DNA from: an uncultured Eubacteriales bacterium
GTDB taxonomy: Bacteria > Bacillota > Clostridia > Oscillospirales > Acutalibacteraceae
DNA: 64,000 nt
Direction: 5' to 3'
NCBI GenBank assembly: GCA_934647945.1
Contig: CAKUFK010000015.1
Coordinates: 1 to 64,000 of the forward strand
Both the position numbers and the translations under genes were made by a program. Position 1 is the first letter of the stretch. Each line of letters opens with the position of its first letter. Below the pieces are notes generated by a model. That model worked only from the letters and a program-made list of their open reading frames with translations. It ran no database searches and was not told the DNA's origin. Shown here piece after piece: positions 17,572 through 25,561 of this stretch.

Positions 17572-17826
17572 GTGCATTGTTTGGACCAGAAAATCAAACG
17601 GGAGGCCTCCGTCGGGCACAATATCCGGCGGTGCCGGATAGAGGCAGGCCTGACCCAGGAGCAGGTTACGGCCAGGCTGCAGATCGAAGGCTGTGACTTG
17701 ACGCGGAGTTCCTATGCAAAGATCGAGGCCGGCCTCCAGCACATCTCGGTCCGGCAGCTGTGGGCTTTGTGCCGGATCCTGAAAACGGCGCCGGAGGAGC
17801 TCCTCCGCCTCGACGAATCGTTTTGA
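17572..17826 (+). CDS. XRE-family helix-turn-helix regulator
   Basis: An 84-residue protein that is essentially one HTH_3 domain: VGHNIRRCRIEAGLTQEQVTA, then CDLTRSSYAKIEAGLQHISV as the recognition region, and an ILKTAPEELLRL tail. The start is a GTG at 17572 following AGGAAAGG. It is divergent from the 17210-17488 gene, and the 17504-17523 palindrome lies in the shared promoter. Autoregulation is likely but inferred. Confidence 0.85.
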   Translation: MHCLDQKIKREASVGHNIRRCRIEAGLTQEQVTARLQIEGCDLTRSSYAKIEAGLQHISVRQLWALCRILKTAPEELLRLDESF

Positions 17827-17852
17827 ATACCTGCCGATGCCGACCGCAAAGG

Positions 17853-17888
17853 CAAAAACAGGCGCGTCATGGCTCATGACGCGCCTGT
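17853..17888 (-). terminator. Terminator of the flavoprotein gene
   Basis: A perfect 14-bp stem (17858-17871 with 17875-17888), followed on the minus strand by TTTTTGCC. It also lies at the end of the opposing XRE gene. Confidence 0.85.
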
Positions 17889-17937
17889 CTGTCAAAGCGG
17901 AAAGCAAAAAGGGTGCAACCGGCCATAAACAGTGGGT

Positions 17938-18504
17938 TCATCCCTGGCGCCCTCTATATAGCCTATTGAGCCGCTCGGCCGCCTGCCGGGCCGCCGAAAG
18001 TGCCCGCTCATCCCGCGCGGCGGGAAGGCGGTTGGTGTTTAATGAACAAACCATTGTGCAGGGACGCTCTACATGCAGGTGTTTCAGGATGGTGAGAGCG
18101 GTTTGGATGGGGGCAGCCTCGGTGCCCTGTTCGGCGCCGGTCAGAAGGATGACCCCATTTTTCCGTTTTCCTCCAGCCGGCTCCTGACGGAAGTGTCGGG
18201 CGGCAAACAGCGTCTGGAACCGGCTGGCGAGACTGAGAAGCGGCCCGCTGAGCGAGGAAAACCAAATAGGCGATGCGAGGACCACGTTATCGCACTCCTT
18301 CCAGTAGGGGACGACATCCTGCATCTCGTCCGGTATGCTGCAGCCGGGATGGCTCCAGCAAAACCGGCAGTCCAGGCAGGGAGAGATGGAAGATGAGGCG
18401 GATAGGGTCCGCACCTCCCCCTCGAGATGCCGGACGAAGGCGCCCGCCAAAGCGGCGGTATCTCCATTTTTCTTCAGGGATCCAAACAATAGCAGCGTTT
18501 TCAT
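17938..18504 (-). CDS. Iron-sulfur flavoprotein-like NAD(P)H-dependent oxidoreductase
   Basis: A 188-residue flavodoxin-like FMN protein. The phosphate-binding loop is FGSLKKNGDTAAL (residues 7-19). A compact cysteine cluster, CLDCRFCWSHPGC, follows at about 47-59, matching the C-x2-C-x2-C-x5-C cluster of archaeal/clostridial iron-sulfur flavoproteins. ASPIWFSSLSGPL is the second FMN loop. It probably shuttles electrons in the cytoplasm; the partner is unknown. ATG at 18504 after GGGAGAGG. Confidence 0.85.
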   Translation of the reverse strand: MKTLLLFGSLKKNGDTAALAGAFVRHLEGEVRTLSASSSISPCLDCRFCWSHPGCSIPDEMQDVVPYWKECDNVVLASPIWFSSLSGPLLSLASRFQTLFAARHFRQEPAGGKRKNGVILLTGAEQGTEAAPIQTALTILKHLHVERPCTMVCSLNTNRLPAARDERALSAARQAAERLNRLYRGRQG

Positions 18505-18522
18505 ACAGCCTCTCTCCCACAA

Positions 18523-18560
18523 AACAACTCCCGGCCGGCTCGTTCTGAGCCGGCCGGGAG
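18523..18560 (-). terminator. Terminator of the DUF4234 gene
   Basis: A 14-bp perfect stem (18528-18541 with 18547-18560) followed on the minus strand by TTGTTTTG. Confidence 0.8.
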
Positions 18561-18583
18561 CCGAAACAGGGCTCTTTCAATAA

Positions 18584-18991
18584 TTAGCCCTGCACCTGTC
18601 CGCCGTTTGCCACGCGAGCATTGTAGGCGATCACGAGATTGTTGTAGTTTTTCAAAAACTTGGCCGTGGCGATCAGGGGCCCAAGGCCGCAGAGCAGTGA
18701 GCCGACCAGGATCCAAAGCAGATAGGTCACGCCGCTGTCCTGTACCTGGACGCCCATCCGGGTACCGGTATCCTTGAGCCGCTCACCCTGGGTGTAATAC
18801 CAGATGATGGGATAGATGCCGCAGGTGACGATGTAAAGCACCACCGCCAGGACGGGACTGAAATCCCGATTGTCACCCTGGGCAAGCTGATTGACGCTTT
18901 TCGTGGTGATATACACCCAATACAGGCCGTAGATCCCACAGGTGATGATGGTCAGGAAGAACCATCCCCAGAAAGACCGTTGTTTCAACAA
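18584..18991 (-). CDS. DUF4234 membrane protein
   Basis: A 135-residue protein with three predicted membrane helices: FFLTIITCGIYGLYWVYITT, VLAVVLYIVTCGIYPIIWYY and LLWILVGSLLCGLGPLIATA. The repeated TCGIY-x-x-(Y/I)W motif is the DUF4234 signature. The frame extends further upstream into the preceding gene, but the best start is the TTG at 18991, 8 nt after GAGGAGG, giving MLKQRSFWGWFFL as expected for the family. Function unknown. It follows a DUF2752 gene, a frequent companion in clostridia. Confidence 0.82.
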   Translation of the reverse strand: MLKQRSFWGWFFLTIITCGIYGLYWVYITTKSVNQLAQGDNRDFSPVLAVVLYIVTCGIYPIIWYYTQGERLKDTGTRMGVQVQDSGVTYLLWILVGSLLCGLGPLIATAKFLKNYNNLVIAYNARVANGGQVQG

Positions 18992-19050
18992 ACCAAACGC
19001 CTCCTCAAACGTTTTTATATGTAAGGCAGATGCCTTATCACCGAATCGCT

Positions 19051-19446
19051 TTAGGTGAGCCATCCGAACAGGCGCAGCAGGCGGTTAAGCGGCGCGTTTT
19101 CATTCACCGTCATCGGTGGGGTGCGGGGAAAAAGCCAGACCATGCGCACAATATACGTCCCCGCGAATAAAACAGCCAAGATCGCAGCGGCGGCCACCAC
19201 CGCCTTTTTCGGCAGCCGGTTGCAAAAGAGGAACAACAGTACCAGAAGCGGCAGTGTCCAGAACAGCGGATGCCAGCGGAACGCCCCGGCAAAATCCAGC
19301 CGCAGCGCCTGGAGCCAAGCCCGGGTCATGCCGCAGCCCGGACAGGGAACGCCCAGCAGGCGGTAAACGGCGCATCCAAAACAAACGGCCCACGCAAAAA
19401 CAAAAATCAGGATCAGGGCAAAGCTCCGCCATTTTCTCTTGTCCAT
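19051..19446 (-). CDS. DUF2752 membrane protein
   Basis: A 131-residue protein with the family signature GVPCPGCGMTRAW (about 33-45) between two membrane helices, and a third helix near 85-105. The CPGCGMTRA motif suggests metal binding but no function is established. ATG at 19446 follows GGGAGG; the upstream extension is rejected. It lies 59 nt upstream of the DUF4234 gene on the same strand. Confidence 0.85.
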   Translation of the reverse strand: MDKRKWRSFALILIFVFAWAVCFGCAVYRLLGVPCPGCGMTRAWLQALRLDFAGAFRWHPLFWTLPLLVLLFLFCNRLPKKAVVAAAAILAVLFAGTYIVRMVWLFPRTPPMTVNENAPLNRLLRLFGWLT

Positions 19447-19559
19447 AGGCCTCCCTCGCCCGGCTATCCATATCCTGTGTCCAGTATACCAAACCGCGCT
19501 TCTCCGCGCAACCGCCTGGGGGCAAATTTGTGTCGACAAAATTTGAGGCGGGGATTTAT

Positions 19560-20768
19560 TTATTCTGCCGATTCATCCAGGAGATCCTTTTTCTCCAGAT
19601 GTTCCCGGACAGAGGAGCCGTCATCCAGAACCAGACGGCCGTTTGGATCGAACGATACGTCCCGGATATCCGAACGGGTATATTTTTTGATATCCCGGAT
19701 GCGGAAGCGGTCGCCGGGGGTCATGAAGGTGAAGGCCACGCCGTGGCGTTTGGCCCGGCCGGTCCGGCCGATGCGGTGGAGGTAATACTCGTTCTCGTCC
19801 GGGATATCGTAGTTGAACACCGCCTCCACGTCGTCGACATCGATACCGCGGGCCGCCACATCGGTGGCGACGAGGACCTCGAATTTTCCTTCCCGGAAGC
19901 CGTTCATGACCCGGTTGCGCTGCGCCTGGGGGATATCCCCATGCAGGGCGTCGGCGCTGCGGCCCATCCGGCGGAGCTTGTCCCCCAGGCGGCGGACGGT
20001 GTTTTTCATGTTGCAGAACACCATCACCCGCCTCAGCTCCAGCTCGTCGATGATCCGGCACATATCCTCCAGCCGCCGGTCTCCGGAAGAAATCAGGCCG
20101 AACTGCGCGATCCGGGGCCGGTTGTCCCCCTCGGCCTCGACAGTGATCTCCACCGCCGCATGCTGATATTCCCACGCCACGTCCATCACCTCGCGGGAAA
20201 TGGTGGCGCTGAACATCACCACCTGGGTGTCGCCGGGGGTGGCGTTGAGGATCTTGCGCACATCCTTGATAAAGCCCATCTTGAGCATTTCGTCCGCCTC
20301 GTCGAGGACGGCGGTGTAGACGTTGCCGAGGAAAACCGTGCCCCGTCCCATGTGGTCGAGCAGGCGGCCGGGCGTCGCCACCAGGATATGCGGCGGCTTT
20401 TTCAGCGCCATGAGCTGTTTCTGGATGGGCTGGCCGCCATAGACCGAGACGATCCGCACCTCCGGCAAAAACGCCGCGAGCTGGCGGAGCTCCTCGGTAA
20501 TCTGGATGCAGAGTTCCCGGGTGGGGCAGATCACCACCGCCTGGGTATCCATCTCGTTCATCCGCAGATTTTCGAGCAGCGGAATGCCGAAGGCACAGGT
20601 CTTGCCGGTGCCGGTGGGCGCCTTGGCAATGACGTCGTGCCCGTCCAGCATCGCAGGGATGGTTCTGGCCTGTACCGGCGTGGGGGCGGAAAAGCCCATC
20701 CGCCGGACGGCTTTTAAAACTTCAGGGGTCAGGTCCAGCTGTTCAAAGCTGTTGATTTCTCCGGTCAT
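19560..20768 (-). CDS. DEAD-box ATP-dependent RNA helicase
   Basis: A 402-residue single-core DEAD-box helicase. The Q motif is FSAPTPVQARTIP; motif I APTGTGKT; Ia PTRELCIQ; Ib TPGRLLDH; motif II DEAD (VLDEADEMLKMGF); motif III SAT; then ARGIDVDDVEAV and HRIGRTGRA (motifs V and VI). There is no long C-terminal RNA-binding extension, only a short tail, so the target RNA cannot be predicted; CshA/RhlE-like roles in ribosome assembly or RNA decay are likely. ATG at 20768 follows GAGAGGA. Confidence 0.93.
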   Translation of the reverse strand: MTGEINSFEQLDLTPEVLKAVRRMGFSAPTPVQARTIPAMLDGHDVIAKAPTGTGKTCAFGIPLLENLRMNEMDTQAVVICPTRELCIQITEELRQLAAFLPEVRIVSVYGGQPIQKQLMALKKPPHILVATPGRLLDHMGRGTVFLGNVYTAVLDEADEMLKMGFIKDVRKILNATPGDTQVVMFSATISREVMDVAWEYQHAAVEITVEAEGDNRPRIAQFGLISSGDRRLEDMCRIIDELELRRVMVFCNMKNTVRRLGDKLRRMGRSADALHGDIPQAQRNRVMNGFREGKFEVLVATDVAARGIDVDDVEAVFNYDIPDENEYYLHRIGRTGRAKRHGVAFTFMTPGDRFRIRDIKKYTRSDIRDVSFDPNGRLVLDDGSSVREHLEKKDLLDESAE

Positions 20769-20950
20769 GTGGATTCCTCTCTGTTCCGGCAGTGCCGGTT
20801 TTTGAATGGGAGCGCCGGCTGTCAATGGCGAGCCCCCGGACATGTTCGTTTGCTTCCCTTTTCATAAAGGGAGGGAGATCCCGTGGGCCAGCCCTCCGGC
20901 GTCAGCCCCATACTATGGGATACGATTCTGCATACAGGCACGGGCAGCGG

Positions 20951-22267
20951 TTACGGGCCGGGCATACCGGTACAGGTACCCTCGTCGGCGCCGGTCAGCC
21001 GCACCCGCACGATCGAGCCGGGTTCGGGCAGGGCGTCCCCCACCGCGAGGACGCGGACGGGAAGATAATCCCGGGTGTATCCCAATGCGGCGCCGGATTC
21101 CTCCCGGGTTTCCACCAGCACCTCGGCGATACGCCCGATATGAGCGGCGGCAAAGGCGTCCCGGCCGGCAGCCGCAGTATCGGCCATGAGCGCGGCGCGG
21201 CGGGCCTTTTCCGCCCGGGATACCTGGCCGGGCGCCGTGGCGGCGGGGGTGCCGGCACGGCGGGAATACGCGAACACATGCACCCGCGCAAAGCCGATCT
21301 CTTCCACAAACCGGCGGGATCGCTCGAATTCCTCCCCGGTCTCCCCAGGGAATCCGACCATGACGTCGGTGGTCAGGGCACAGCCGGGGAACGCCTCCCG
21401 CAGCCGCTCGCAGACCTGCCGGTACTCGTCGGTGGTATAGCGGCGCCGCATGCGGGAGAGGGTGGCGTCGCACCCGCTCTGCAGGGACAGATGAAATTGG
21501 GGGCAGAGGCTGCTGCAGCCGGGCGATGCAAGGCGGGCAATGACCGCGGGGGTTAGGCAGTCAGGTTCCAACGAGCCCAGCCGCACCCGGTCGATCCCCT
21601 CGACGGCACAGGCGGTTTCCACCGCATCACAGAGATCGGCACCCGTATCCTTGCCGTAAGCGGTCAAATTGATGCCGACCAGTACGACCTCCCGGTATCC
21701 CCGCGCCGCCAGGAGCCTGAGCTCGCTGTAAAGCTCCGGAATCGGCTTGGAGCGCACCCGCCCGCGTGCCCGTGGGATGACACAATACGCACAGAAGCGG
21801 TCGCATCCGTCCTCGATTTTGACAAAGGCCCTCGTCCGGCCCTGAAACGCATCGATAGACAGGCTCTCGAACGCCTTGCCGTGATCCGGGATCTCCACGA
21901 TCCGGTGGCCCAGCTCCCGGTATTGATTGACGCATCGGGGCAAGGCCGCCCTGGCGGCATTTCCGAGGACCACATCGGCTTCGGCGAAGCCCTCCGCCTC
22001 TTCGGGGAAAGCCTGGGGCAGACAGCCGGTGAGGACCAGCACGGCACGGGGATTTTCCCGGCGGCAGCGGCGCAGGAGCTGCCGCAGCTTGCGGTCGCTC
22101 TCCCCCGTCACGGTGCAGGAATTAAGCACAATTACAGCGTCTCCGGCATCGGGGGATCCGGGGAGGTATTCGCCGGTTTCATAGCCGTTGTCGGCCATAC
22201 AGCGCATCATGGCTTGCGTCTCGTATTGATTGACCTTGCAGCCGAGCGTATAAAACAGCGCCCGCAT
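20951..22267 (-). CDS. mtaB: tRNA t6A37 methylthiotransferase MtaB
   Basis: A 438-residue radical-SAM methylthiotransferase that converts t6A37 to ms2t6A37 in tRNA. The N-terminal MTTase domain (LFYTLGCKVNQYET, LNSCTVT, LTGC) supplies three cysteines for the second [4Fe-4S] cluster. The radical-SAM site is CDRFCAYCVIPRARG at about 151-165. A TRAM-like tail ends the protein. The start motif TLGCKVNQYE distinguishes MtaB from MiaB. ATG at 22267 with AAGGGGGGA upstream and a consensus promoter at 22309-22337. A CAAGTT-GGT-AACTTG inverted repeat in the leader (22282-22296) may be regulatory. Confidence 0.93.
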   Translation of the reverse strand: MRALFYTLGCKVNQYETQAMMRCMADNGYETGEYLPGSPDAGDAVIVLNSCTVTGESDRKLRQLLRRCRRENPRAVLVLTGCLPQAFPEEAEGFAEADVVLGNAARAALPRCVNQYRELGHRIVEIPDHGKAFESLSIDAFQGRTRAFVKIEDGCDRFCAYCVIPRARGRVRSKPIPELYSELRLLAARGYREVVLVGINLTAYGKDTGADLCDAVETACAVEGIDRVRLGSLEPDCLTPAVIARLASPGCSSLCPQFHLSLQSGCDATLSRMRRRYTTDEYRQVCERLREAFPGCALTTDVMVGFPGETGEEFERSRRFVEEIGFARVHVFAYSRRAGTPAATAPGQVSRAEKARRAALMADTAAAGRDAFAAAHIGRIAEVLVETREESGAALGYTRDYLPVRVLAVGDALPEPGSIVRVRLTGADEGTCTGMPGP

Positions 22268-22308
22268 GGAATCCCCCCTTCCAAGTTGGTAACTTGACTC
22301 AATTTTAC

Positions 22309-22337
22309 ATTATACTCGAAATCTTACCGCATTTCAA
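22309..22337 (-). promoter_or_regulatory. Promoter of mtaB
   Basis: On the minus strand TTGAAA (22332-22337), 17-bp spacer, perfect TATAAT (22309-22314), 42 nt before the mtaB start. Confidence 0.75.
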
Positions 22338-22361
22338 TGGACACTTTGTTTTCTTTCCCTG

Positions 22362-22390
22362 TTGTTTTCCCCGTATAAACTGGCTATAAT
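22362..22390 (+). promoter_or_regulatory. Promoter of the HPr-like gene
   Basis: TTGTTT (22362-22367), 17-bp spacer, perfect TATAAT (22385-22390), back to back with the mtaB promoter. The leader to the start codon is about 105 nt. Confidence 0.7.
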
Positions 22391-22501
22391 AAGATAAACT
22401 GCGAATTTCCTCGAAAGGCCGCAGATCCAGGGGCGGCAACAGCGGCCGGTTCTGCCGCAAGAGCATGTGCATGCCGTTTGGCGAAAGAAAGGATGGCGGG
22501 T

Positions 22502-22762
22502 ATGTACCAGGCGAGAGTGCGTTTTGACACCGTGGTGGAAGCCAAAGCGTTTGTCAGCATCTGCAACGACATGGATTTTAAAGTGGAATTGATTGCCCAA
22601 CCCTATGTCATCGACGCGAAGTCCATCATGGGCCTGTTCAGTCTCGACCTGTCCAAACCGATTGAGCTGCGCGCACACTGCCCGGAGGACGGCGGCGAAT
22701 TTGCCGCGCGCATCCGCCCCTATCGTGAGGCCGCCGCTTCGGAGCCGGGGGATAATGCCTGA
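22502..22762 (+). CDS. HPr-like protein lacking the phosphorylatable histidine
   Basis: An 86-residue protein with the HPr fold signature DAKSIMGLFSLDLSKPIEL near residues 38-56. The canonical HPr active site (GLHARPA near residue 12-18) is replaced by DTVVEAKAFVSICN, with no histidine, and the regulatory-serine segment is only loosely kept. It therefore cannot act as a normal PTS phosphocarrier; a regulatory role is possible but unproven. The ATG at 22502 is 7 nt after AAAGGA; an upstream in-frame ATG (22493) and a TTG (22478) have worse spacing. Own promoter and terminator. Confidence 0.82.
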   Translation: MYQARVRFDTVVEAKAFVSICNDMDFKVELIAQPYVIDAKSIMGLFSLDLSKPIELRAHCPEDGGEFAARIRPYREAAASEPGDNA

Positions 22763-22794
22763 CCAGCCGAGCACATCGCCGCGGGAAAAGCCAA

Positions 22795-22831
22795 GGACCG
22801 CCTGAAAGCAGCGTTTCAGGCGGTCCTTTTT
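22795..22831 (+). terminator. Terminator after the HPr-like gene
   Basis: A perfect 13-bp stem GGACCGCCTGAAA (22795-22807) with 22814-22826, followed by TTTTT. Confidence 0.92.
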
Positions 22832-22914
22832 GGGATCCGGGGTCTTTTCTTGTCCGCATTCCAAATCGTCGGCGGCAAAGAAGCGCGTTTGGGATATGCG
22901 GCCGGATGATCGCG

Positions 22915-22945
22915 AAAAAGCGGGGAGCCGGATGGCCCCCGCTTT
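22915..22945 (-). terminator. Terminator of the 3D-domain gene
   Basis: AAAGCGGGG (22917-22925) pairs with CCCCGCTTT (22937-22945), followed on the minus strand by TT. It lies 35 nt beyond the gene's stop. Confidence 0.7.
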
Positions 22946-22979
22946 CATGTTGCGCACCCGCGTGCCGGGCGGGCAGCGC

Positions 22980-24038
22980 TTACTCCAGTACATAGATCAC
23001 GATGTCCCGCCGTCCGAAGATACGGCACTCCTCCACCGTGTCCATAAACAGGTCGGCGATGATGATCCCCTTCCTCACCGAACCGCCGGTATCGCACGCG
23101 ATTCCGTACCCGTAGACGTACTTGCCGTCCGCAGACACGATGAAGAGCTCGGAGCCGTAAGGGATAATCCTGGGATCGACCGCGACGTTGCCTACCTGAG
23201 GCTTCCGTCCGGTTGAAGTGGTCTGCCCTTCGGGCGTGTTGTACCAGGTATAGGCGGCGGCGGAGCCGGTCAGAACCTGCTTATAGTGGACAGGGATCCC
23301 GTCCCCGTCCAGTTCCACACTGTCGGGCAGAGGTGACATCGGCATATTGCCGCCGACGCCTACCAGCTTGATCTGATCGACGGGCTCCGTGGTCACGCTT
23401 TCCGAAACCAGGATGGTCTCGGCCACCTTGCCGTCCACCAGGCAGTCGCGATAAACCAGCGTTTTCTCTCCCTTGCATCCGGACTGGATGATCTTGGACT
23501 GGCCGCGGTCCAGGGAATTGGAATACTTGATGGTGGTTTTATAATCGACCGGCTCGGTTTTCGTATACTCGTTGTATTTGACGCGCTCCACCAGCAGGCT
23601 GGTGCCGGGGGCCACGGCATCTTCCAAACCGGCATTGACTTTGTCGAAGGCGCCGAGCCGCACACCGGCCAGCTGGAGGGCATCCCCCACCGTTCCCGAG
23701 GTCATTTGCAGGATGGCCGTCATACCATCCACCGTCACACTCACCGGGAACGCACGGCTGATTTCGATCAAACCCTCATCCAAGCTCACATTCATGACGT
23801 CATGCCCACCCAAGGCCACGCCGGCATCCTCCAGAACCGCGACGGGGGTGCGGCTGAGCGTCATGACCACCCGGCTGGTGTCCCCGTCTACGACAGTGAC
23901 CGCCCGCATATGAACCGTGACATACGTCACCATCATCGCACAGGCGGCAGCCAAAGCCGAAACCGCTGTCAAACGGCTGCGCAGGATCCGCAGGGCCAAA
24001 CGGCCTGCGCGGCGCAGCACGTCGATGCTTTTTTGCAT
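22980..24038 (-). CDS. YabE/RpfB-like G5 and 3D domain cell-wall protein
   Basis: A 352-residue exported protein. One signal-anchor helix (about 25-45) is followed by two DUF348 ubiquitin-like repeats (near 50-95 and 96-150), a G5 domain (ESVTTEPVDQIKLVGVG ending it), and a C-terminal 3D domain from about 255. The 3D catalytic aspartates are visible in VDPRIIPYGSELFI, ACDTGGSVRKG and IIADLFMDT. Such proteins are lytic-transglycosylase or resuscitation-factor-like peptidoglycan hydrolases. The ATG at 24038 is chosen; a TTG 12 nt upstream (24050) sits right after AAAGGG and is also possible. Confidence 0.88.
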   Translation of the reverse strand: MQKSIDVLRRAGRLALRILRSRLTAVSALAAACAMMVTYVTVHMRAVTVVDGDTSRVVMTLSRTPVAVLEDAGVALGGHDVMNVSLDEGLIEISRAFPVSVTVDGMTAILQMTSGTVGDALQLAGVRLGAFDKVNAGLEDAVAPGTSLLVERVKYNEYTKTEPVDYKTTIKYSNSLDRGQSKIIQSGCKGEKTLVYRDCLVDGKVAETILVSESVTTEPVDQIKLVGVGGNMPMSPLPDSVELDGDGIPVHYKQVLTGSAAAYTWYNTPEGQTTSTGRKPQVGNVAVDPRIIPYGSELFIVSADGKYVYGYGIACDTGGSVRKGIIIADLFMDTVEECRIFGRRDIVIYVLE

Positions 24039-24127
24039 GGATCTAACCAACCCTTTCCGGTTTTCTTTCGGCCGCCATCCGGGGACGGCAGCGCTTCGGA
24101 TTCATCCGGATTCTGGTACCGCCTTGT

Positions 24128-24156
24128 ATTATACGCATGCCAAATCGCCTTGTCAA
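24128..24156 (-). promoter_or_regulatory. Promoter of the 3D-domain gene
   Basis: On the minus strand a perfect TTGACA (24151-24156), 17-bp spacer and perfect TATAAT (24128-24133); the leader is about 85 nt. Confidence 0.85.
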
Positions 24157-24952
24157 ACGGCGTTTTCAGGCTCATATTTGTACAATATGCACAGGCATAT
24201 GCCGGCTTTCCGCGTAAAAATTCCCAATTGGGTGCCCCGTTTTGGGACAGGCAGGACCTGTCCCCGTCCGGCTCTGGTTTGGGAATTTTCAACGAAACTG
24301 TCACCGTTTTCCGGAACTCCTGCTTTAGTTTGGTACAATTCGCCCCGGTTTATTCCAATTCCTTACAATTTTGTCAATTCAAAATCACTTTGCATGTTTT
24401 TGCGGGAATTTTGTGCAAGCAGACAAAAGTTACAGGATTGTAACCCCCATTTCAGGCCCAAAAAGAGCCTTAAGCCCCCTAAAAATATGCCCATTCGTGG
24501 AAATCGGCATGAATATTTATAGAATTTATATAATATAATCTCATTTCTGGGTTTATTTCCAATTCCGCGGGCACGCATGTCCCACCTAAAAGGACGGTGT
24601 CCCCTATACATCTGGGGCTAAAAAGAAGGGAGTCCGCACCAAAAACGGCCTGTCCTGTTGCGCGGATAGCGGCATATCGGTACAAAAACAGCGGCAAGAT
24701 CCTGCGGGAGCTTGACCTGTTCGGTATAGCAGAAACCTGCCGCAAAAGCCATTTCAGCTTTTCCGGCAGGTTTCTGTTCCGGGAAGAGACGGTAAAAATC
24801 GATATTTTCCTGCGCCAGAGACACCGCCCGAAGGGGGAATTTTGATAGCGCAGCGGAGGCGGCGTGAGGGCACCTGCAACCGAACCACCGCAGCAAGCGT
24901 ACTTTTAATTGAGAGCATCCAAAACGCATGCCGCTTACCGGAACTTGCTTTT
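24157..24952. other. Long gene-free AT-richer stretch
   Basis: About 800 bp without a convincing gene. The only strong structure is a 19-bp stem with one mismatch and a 7-nt loop at 24730-24776 (arms begin CAGAAACCTGCCG); it lacks a T run. Several short frames exist but have no ribosome-binding site and no family resemblance. It separates the cell-wall hydrolase from the end of the SipW operon. Confidence 0.4.
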
Positions 24953-25444
24953 TCAGCAAGTATACCTGCCGCCGTCCGTTGTTATATCCGCCTCGCCCGA
25001 ATAGCGTCCCCACACAGCGGTGAAGGTATATACGGCCGTTGTATCAGGGATCAGGGTGAATTGTAGTGTTTCATCGGGCAGCAGCTGAGCGGTGTAGGAG
25101 GGACTGCCGCCGCCCTCAACAATACAATAGCCTCCGAATTCGTCGGCGGTGCCTGTGGCGGTCAGCGTGACCCTGTAGGATTGTCCGGCCTGCAGCGCCT
25201 GACCGGAGGCAACCATCGTACCAGATTCATCGGTGACAACCGCCGCTATCTCATAGTTTGCCGCCGTGATGGTTTGCGGCTGGGTGTGGACGCTGGCAGA
25301 GAACCACGCCCATGTCGTCCCGGCCAAACAGACCATACACAGCAGGCTCCCCACAATAGAGGGCATGAGCAGACGCAGGATGTTGTCGTCGGTGGGTTTG
25401 GTGTGCTTCGGTGTATAAAAGATAGACTTTAACCATTGCTTCAA
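24953..25444 (-). CDS. SipW-signal surface protein
   Basis: A 163-residue exported protein. A long basic N terminus is followed by a membrane segment ending in GTTWAWFSASV (about residues 42-52), which is the A-W-F SipW-type signal peptide motif. The mature part is a beta-rich domain of about 110 residues (YRVTLTATGTADEFGGYCI, YTFTAVWGRY) with an Ig-like look. The start is a TTG at 25444, 9 nt after AAAGGAGGG; a longer frame to 25498 runs through a hairpin. It is the last gene of the sipW operon. Function inferred as matrix or fibre component. Confidence 0.7.
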   Translation of the reverse strand: MKQWLKSIFYTPKHTKPTDDNILRLLMPSIVGSLLCMVCLAGTTWAWFSASVHTQPQTITAANYEIAAVVTDESGTMVASGQALQAGQSYRVTLTATGTADEFGGYCIVEGGGSPSYTAQLLPDETLQFTLIPDTTAVYTFTAVWGRYSGEADITTDGGRYTC

Positions 25445-25482
25445 GGCGGCAAGCCCTCCTTTCGGGTTTCCAAATGGATGAC

Positions 25483-25526
25483 GGCAATCAAAAGGCATAA
25501 ACGATGGCTTATGCCTTTTGATTGCC
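25483..25526. other. 18-bp perfect hairpin within the sipW operon
   Basis: GGCAATCAAAAGGCATAA (25483-25500) pairs perfectly with 25509-25526 around an 8-nt loop, between the two SipW-signal genes. No T run follows on the minus strand. It could be a weak terminator or a 3' mRNA stabiliser that makes the upstream beta-helix gene more abundant. Confidence 0.6.
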
Positions 25527-25561
25527 TCTCCTTCCGAAGAAAGAGAAGCGCAGAGGCTAAT

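Noticed and set aside
24597..24845. 82-codon rightward frame in the gene-free region
   Set aside because: No ribosome-binding site, spans a strong hairpin, no family resemblance.
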